A DNA stretch of 7,624 bases from an uncultured Collinsella sp. (lineage in GTDB: Bacteria; Actinomycetota; Coriobacteriia; Coriobacteriales; Coriobacteriaceae). The stretch covers positions 1 through 7,624 of the forward strand of contig CAJKEF010000050.1 of NCBI GenBank assembly GCA_905198825.1, read 5' to 3'. How positions within the stretch are numbered: the first letter of the stretch is position 1; each line of letters starts with the position of its first letter. The notes beneath the pieces were generated by a model, which saw nothing but the letters and a program-made list of their open reading frames with translations, was not told the DNA's origin and searched no databases. The position numbers and the translations under genes are program-made. Shown here piece by piece: positions 4,999 through 7,624 of the stretch.

Positions 4999-5622
4999 AT
5001 GAAGTACTTTAGCAACATAATGGCGATAAGCGAGCTTTCCGAGAGTGAGGGTGTGTTTACCACAGCCCAGGCGGCTCGTATGGACATCTCTCGAGATGCA
5101 CTGGCGCACTCATGCCGCGCAGGGCGTCTTGAACGGATATGCCACGGCGCCTACCGGATGTCTGGAACACAGCGCCGAGACACTGACGAGCTCAATGCTT
5201 TTTGGAAGCTCACCAATCCCTCCCTTTGCGCGTGGGAGAGAAAACGCCAGTGGGACGGCATCGCAGTGAGCGGTACGACTGCGGCGAACCTACAGCAAAT
5301 CGGCGATTTCTATCTGTCCCCCTACAGGATGATTGCGCCCATGCGCATCAATACGAGAAACGAATCCCTTTCCTTTGTAAAGCGCGAGATTGCTGAGCAG
5401 GACATCGTTTGGCTCGACGGCTTGCCGGTAACTAAACCCGAGCGCACGCTTGTCGATCTTTGCCTCGATTGCGAGGACCCCTCATTAATTATCGATGCCT
5501 ATAACGACGCGCTTGGGCGAGGGCTCGATATGCAGCGGCTGAAAGATCTTGTAGAGGAGAACTCTAAAACCGCCAAACGACGTGAGCTAATGAGACCTTT
5601 GCTGATGGTGCTGAACGGGTAA
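4999..5622 (+). CDS. abiEi: AbiEi-family antitoxin / transcriptional repressor (type IV toxin-antitoxin)
   Basis: The protein has 207 residues. The N-terminal winged helix-turn-helix (about 8-54) contains GVFTTAQAARMDISRDAL and the RLERICHGAYRM strand typical of AbiEi antitoxins. The C-terminal domain follows, with AVSGTTAANL (89-98) and GLPVTKPERTLVDL (141-154), both family hallmarks. In the abortive-infection AbiE system this protein represses its own operon and counters the nucleotidyltransferase toxin AbiEii without forming a stable complex. An upstream in-frame ATG at 4975 lies inside the promoter, so I chose 4999, where a leaderless transcript should begin. The next gene is the toxin, but only its first codons remain. 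The antitoxin frame is intact and full length, so it may survive as an orphan repressor or protect against a toxin encoded elsewhere. Confidence 0.88.
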   Translation: MKYFSNIMAISELSESEGVFTTAQAARMDISRDALAHSCRAGRLERICHGAYRMSGTQRRDTDELNAFWKLTNPSLCAWERKRQWDGIAVSGTTAANLQQIGDFYLSPYRMIAPMRINTRNESLSFVKREIAEQDIVWLDGLPVTKPERTLVDLCLDCEDPSLIIDAYNDALGRGLDMQRLKDLVEENSKTAKRRELMRPLLMVLNG

Positions 5623-5640
5623 TGCGAAACGGAGGACATG

Positions 5641-5703
5641 GTGAGGTACAAAACGCCTGCCGCATTGGAGATGGCTGTTAGGAATGCCGCAAGGCAGTTT
5701 TAA
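5641..5703 (+). pseudogene. Truncated abiEii/abiGii-type nucleotidyltransferase toxin (N-terminal stub)
   Basis: Eighteen bases after abiEi a short frame encodes (M)RYKTPAALEMAVRNAARQF and then stops at 5701-5703. RYKTPAALEMAV followed by a charged helix is the usual opening of AbiEii/AbiGii toxins paired with AbiEi; a full toxin has a few hundred residues with a nucleotidyltransferase core, all absent here. GGAGG at 5631-5635 sits five bases from GTG 5641, the better start; the ATG three bases earlier would be too close to it. No toxin sequence is recognisable after the stop; NNRA in another frame near 5719-5732 might be a trace. The toxin is lost. This assignment rests on about 20 residues and on its position. 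Confidence 0.65.
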
Positions 5704-5751
5704 ATGAGCGCCGAAACGTGAATAATCGTGCTGCGACTGTCACGTTATTGC

Positions 5752-5765
5752 CGGTAGCGCTACCG
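5752..5765. repeat. 14-bp perfect palindrome upstream of the ATPase gene
   Basis: CGGTAGCGCTACCG is perfectly self-complementary with no loop. It lies about 50 bp before the ATPase promoter -10 box and just after the toxin stub. It may be an operator for a dimeric regulator or a scar at the junction. A weaker inverted repeat, AACGTG (5715-5720) with CACGTT (5741-5746), precedes it. Confidence 0.45.
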
Positions 5766-5811
5766 TTCGCATGATTTGGGTGCCGGTAAGTGATAATTGA
5801 TTAATGGCCGC

Positions 5812-5820
5812 TGCTATACT
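5812..5820 (+). promoter_or_regulatory. Extended -10 promoter for the GHKL ATPase operon
   Basis: TGCTATACT is a near-ideal extended -10 element (TGn followed by TATACT). No good -35 box stands at the normal distance; TTGATT at 5797-5802 is too close. The predicted start, about 5827, leaves a leader of some 27 bases. Surrounding DNA is AT-rich, so the element could occur by chance. Confidence 0.45.
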
Positions 5821-5853
5821 TATCGATTATGATGCTAGTAAGATTGGCTTTGG

Positions 5854-7280
5854 ATGGAATCGATGCAGCTTGAGCCCGAACCGAGGATTTTAATTGAAAG
5901 CCTAAGAGATATTGGGTATTCGTTTAATAGTGCACTAGCTGATATTGTTGACAATTCTATTACCGCGAAGGCAAGGAATATCTCAATCCTTGCTATTCCT
6001 TCTGATGACTTCAGAATTGCAATCATTGATGACGGTGAGGGGCTTGGCAGAGATGAGCTAATGCATGCCATGAGGCTCGGTAGCACTGATCCGAGGTGCA
6101 AGCGGAATTTGAACGATCTCGGGCGTTTTGGTCTCGGGTTAAAAACCGCTTCATTTTCACAATGCAGAAGGCTGACGGTTGTGTCAAAGAAAAACGGTGA
6201 AGTGAATGCCTTCACGTGGGATCTCGATCTTGTTGCCAGTGAAAACAAATGGACAGTTTTGGAACAGAAAAGAACGGACTCCATTCCGTTTATTGGAGAG
6301 ATGAACGAGACGGGTACGCTTGTTCTTTGGGAAAAACTTGATCGTCTAACCGGGGTAAATGGATCCGGAAAAGCCAATTACGACAGAATTATAAGTGAGG
6401 CTCAAGATTACCTCTCTCTTGTATTTCATCGTTACTTAGTGGGAGAACGTGGGCTCAAGCGCATTAAGGTCAATGTGAATAATCGCACACTTGACCCTAT
6501 CGATCGACGCAACCATCGCCTGTCGAAAATGTTTGTCCCGGCGTTACGATGCAGGCGTTTACTCTTCCGCATAGGTCAAATTATGCTTCAGATACAGAGT
6601 ATGAAAAGTTTGCTCTTCCTGGTGGTTACTTAAAGAATCAGGGAGTCTTTCTCTATCGCGCGAAGCGCTTGATACTGCATGGAACTTGGTTTGGGATTGC
6701 CAAGAAAACCGCTCTCACCCAGTTGTGCCGCGTGAAGATTGATATTGATGTTAACCAAGATGAAGCATGGAAAATTGACGTTAAGAAAGTGTCCGCTCAG
6801 CTTCCGGAAGAAGTAAGGGCGAGTATCAAACAATTGATTGCTCATATTGGTGCGCCTTCAAAAAGAGTTTATCGTCGTCGCGGCGCCAGGTTAACGAGGC
6901 CTGAGGTATATCCGGCTTGGAATGCGATAAAAACTGGAGACAAGACCCTTTATTGCATTAATCGCCAAAACCCAATTCTTGATAGCTTCAATTCATCTCT
7001 TGATGATGATCAGAGGGCTGCTTTCAAGACTGTTCTTTCGCTGGTCGAATCGTCATTCCCAACGGAATCTCTTTTTTACGAACTGTCGAACAACGAAGGG
7101 TCAGTTTGCTTTGAGGAGATGGAAGACGATGACTTTTGTAATGCTGCTCTCACTTTCTTTGGCTCATTAAAACAAATGGGGAAGGATGAGGATGACATCC
7201 TCTCCACTATGAGGTCAGTTGACTTGTTCGCCACACGTTGGAATGAAGTACTTGCCATTTTGGGAATCGAGGAGTGCTAA
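5854..7280 (+). pseudogene. GHKL (MORC/MutL-like) ATPase, split by a frameshift near 6501-6507
   Basis: The frame opened at 5854 (to 6633) carries the N-terminal HATPase_c_3-type domain: N-box SALADIVDNSITA with Asn34 (Asp30 where many GHKL ATPases have Glu), G1 IDDGEGL (58-64) and G2 GRFGLGLKTAS (90-100). After NNRTLDPID (209-217) it turns into unlikely sequence. From about 6504 the third frame continues the family pattern: STQPSPVENV, then QAFTLPHRSNYAS, ALPGGYLKNQGVFLYRAKRL, HGTWFGIAKK and WKIDVKKVSAQLPEEV, with an acidic C-terminus ending at 7280. The two pieces together match one protein of about 475 residues. Correcting it needs one extra base or two fewer. No slippery sequence is present, so mutation or a sequencing error is likelier than programmed frameshifting. 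Start ATG 5854 or 5863; GGATGG precedes the latter. Such ATPases occur in restriction and defence operons, often with Z1-domain, DUF4420 and AIPR genes. Base composition is more AT-rich than the left half of the window. Confidence 0.8.
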
Positions 7281-7624
7281 ATGGACGCCACACTAGAGCA
7301 GTTCATCAATTACATTGACAACTCCGCCAGAGATAAACTAGAGAACGATGACGGCGTTCCCGAAGAGGCGGATGTTGCGGATACCTATTCGCAGTTCTAC
7401 ACTGCATTCGCGGGAATTTTCCCTGTATCTAAACAATGCGACAAGGATGATATCGTCCGTAGGCTTGTTGAGAAGTATTGTAGCGAGCTTACGATTAAGA
7501 AAAAGCTTGGCTTTGAGTTTAAGGATGAGGATATCCGCATGGAAAATCCACTGGAAACATTTTCGGATTTCTATGAAGAAATGCATGGAAGAAAGATGTC
7601 TTTAGAAGAGGCGGAAATGATGAC
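7281..7624 (+). CDS. Acidic protein of unknown function, second gene of the ATPase operon (partial, 3' end outside the window)
   Basis: This frame is open for 114 codons and leaves the window without a stop. Its ATG abuts the ATPase stop codon (taaATG), and GAGGAG at 7269-7274 gives an ideal ribosome site six bases away, so it is co-transcribed and probably coupled. The visible part starts MDATLEQFINYIDNSARDKL, is rich in Asp and Glu and mostly helical, with DDIVRRLVEKYCSELTIKKK around residues 55-74. I see no catalytic motif. In operons with this type of GHKL ATPase the next gene is commonly a large Z1-domain putative endonuclease/helicase-associated protein, so that is the leading candidate by context only. 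Confidence 0.7.
   Translation, partial: MDATLEQFINYIDNSARDKLENDDGVPEEADVADTYSQFYTAFAGIFPVSKQCDKDDIVRRLVEKYCSELTIKKKLGFEFKDEDIRMENPLETFSDFYEEMHGRKMSLEEAEMM

Noticed and set aside
4894..5788. 11-bp direct repeat GGGTGCCGGTA at 4894-4904 and 5778-5788 flanking the abiEi region, suggestive of target duplication
   Set aside because: By simple counting, several identical 11-mers are expected by chance in a window of this size. TGCCGGTA also occurs inside abiEi and at 5749, so I see no reason to call it an attachment site.
5835..6377. Minus-strand 180-codon frame opposite the ATPase
   Set aside because: It is an antisense shadow of the well-supported GHKL domain, with no domain of its own.
6480..6633. 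Programmed -1 frameshifting in the ATPase gene
   Set aside because: No slippery heptamer or strong downstream hairpin is seen at the join. Mutation or sequencing error is simpler.

Overview
The window looks like a chromosomal segment of a high-GC gut actinobacterium, most likely Collinsella or a close relative in the Coriobacteriia. This is inferred from GC-rich codon use, the gatB-like PTS IIB, the UBA/DUF4342 protein and the style of the two-component genes; no marker gene fixes the taxon. GC content falls visibly from about position 4800, and most clearly after 5800.

Left part (1-520). The edge holds what looks like the end of an insertion sequence with the first 17 codons of a leftward gene. 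Next come two near-identical 68-bp copies of a tRNA 3' end plus its intrinsic terminator (158-225 and 354-421). Only the right copy belongs to a complete tRNA-Leu(UAA) gene (404-488, minus strand). The roughly 130 bp between the copies carry four tightly packed perfect hairpins and no gene.

Core part (520-4682). A leftward gene encodes a small membrane-anchored helical protein of unknown function. Divergent from it, a short rightward operon encodes a galactitol-type PTS IIB protein and a VOC/glyoxalase-fold protein, closed by a bidirectional terminator. Facing that terminator is a leftward three-gene operon: a UBA-DUF4342 membrane protein, an OmpR-type response regulator and a sensor histidine kinase. 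It reads from a recognisable promoter at 4801-4828, and the kinase start codon lies inside the end of the regulator gene.

Right part (4683-7624), accessory DNA. An AbiEi-type antitoxin/repressor gene is driven by a promoter enclosed by a perfect 7-bp inverted repeat. The promoter geometry predicts a leaderless mRNA. The partner toxin gene abiEii is reduced to about 21 recognisable codons. Then a more AT-rich block begins: a GHKL (MORC/MutL-like) ATPase of the kind found in defence and restriction operons, split by a frameshift near 6500, and a tightly coupled acidic protein that runs off the edge. The picture is a defence island in turnover: an eroded toxin-antitoxin pair next to a damaged GHKL-ATPase operon whose remaining genes lie outside the window.
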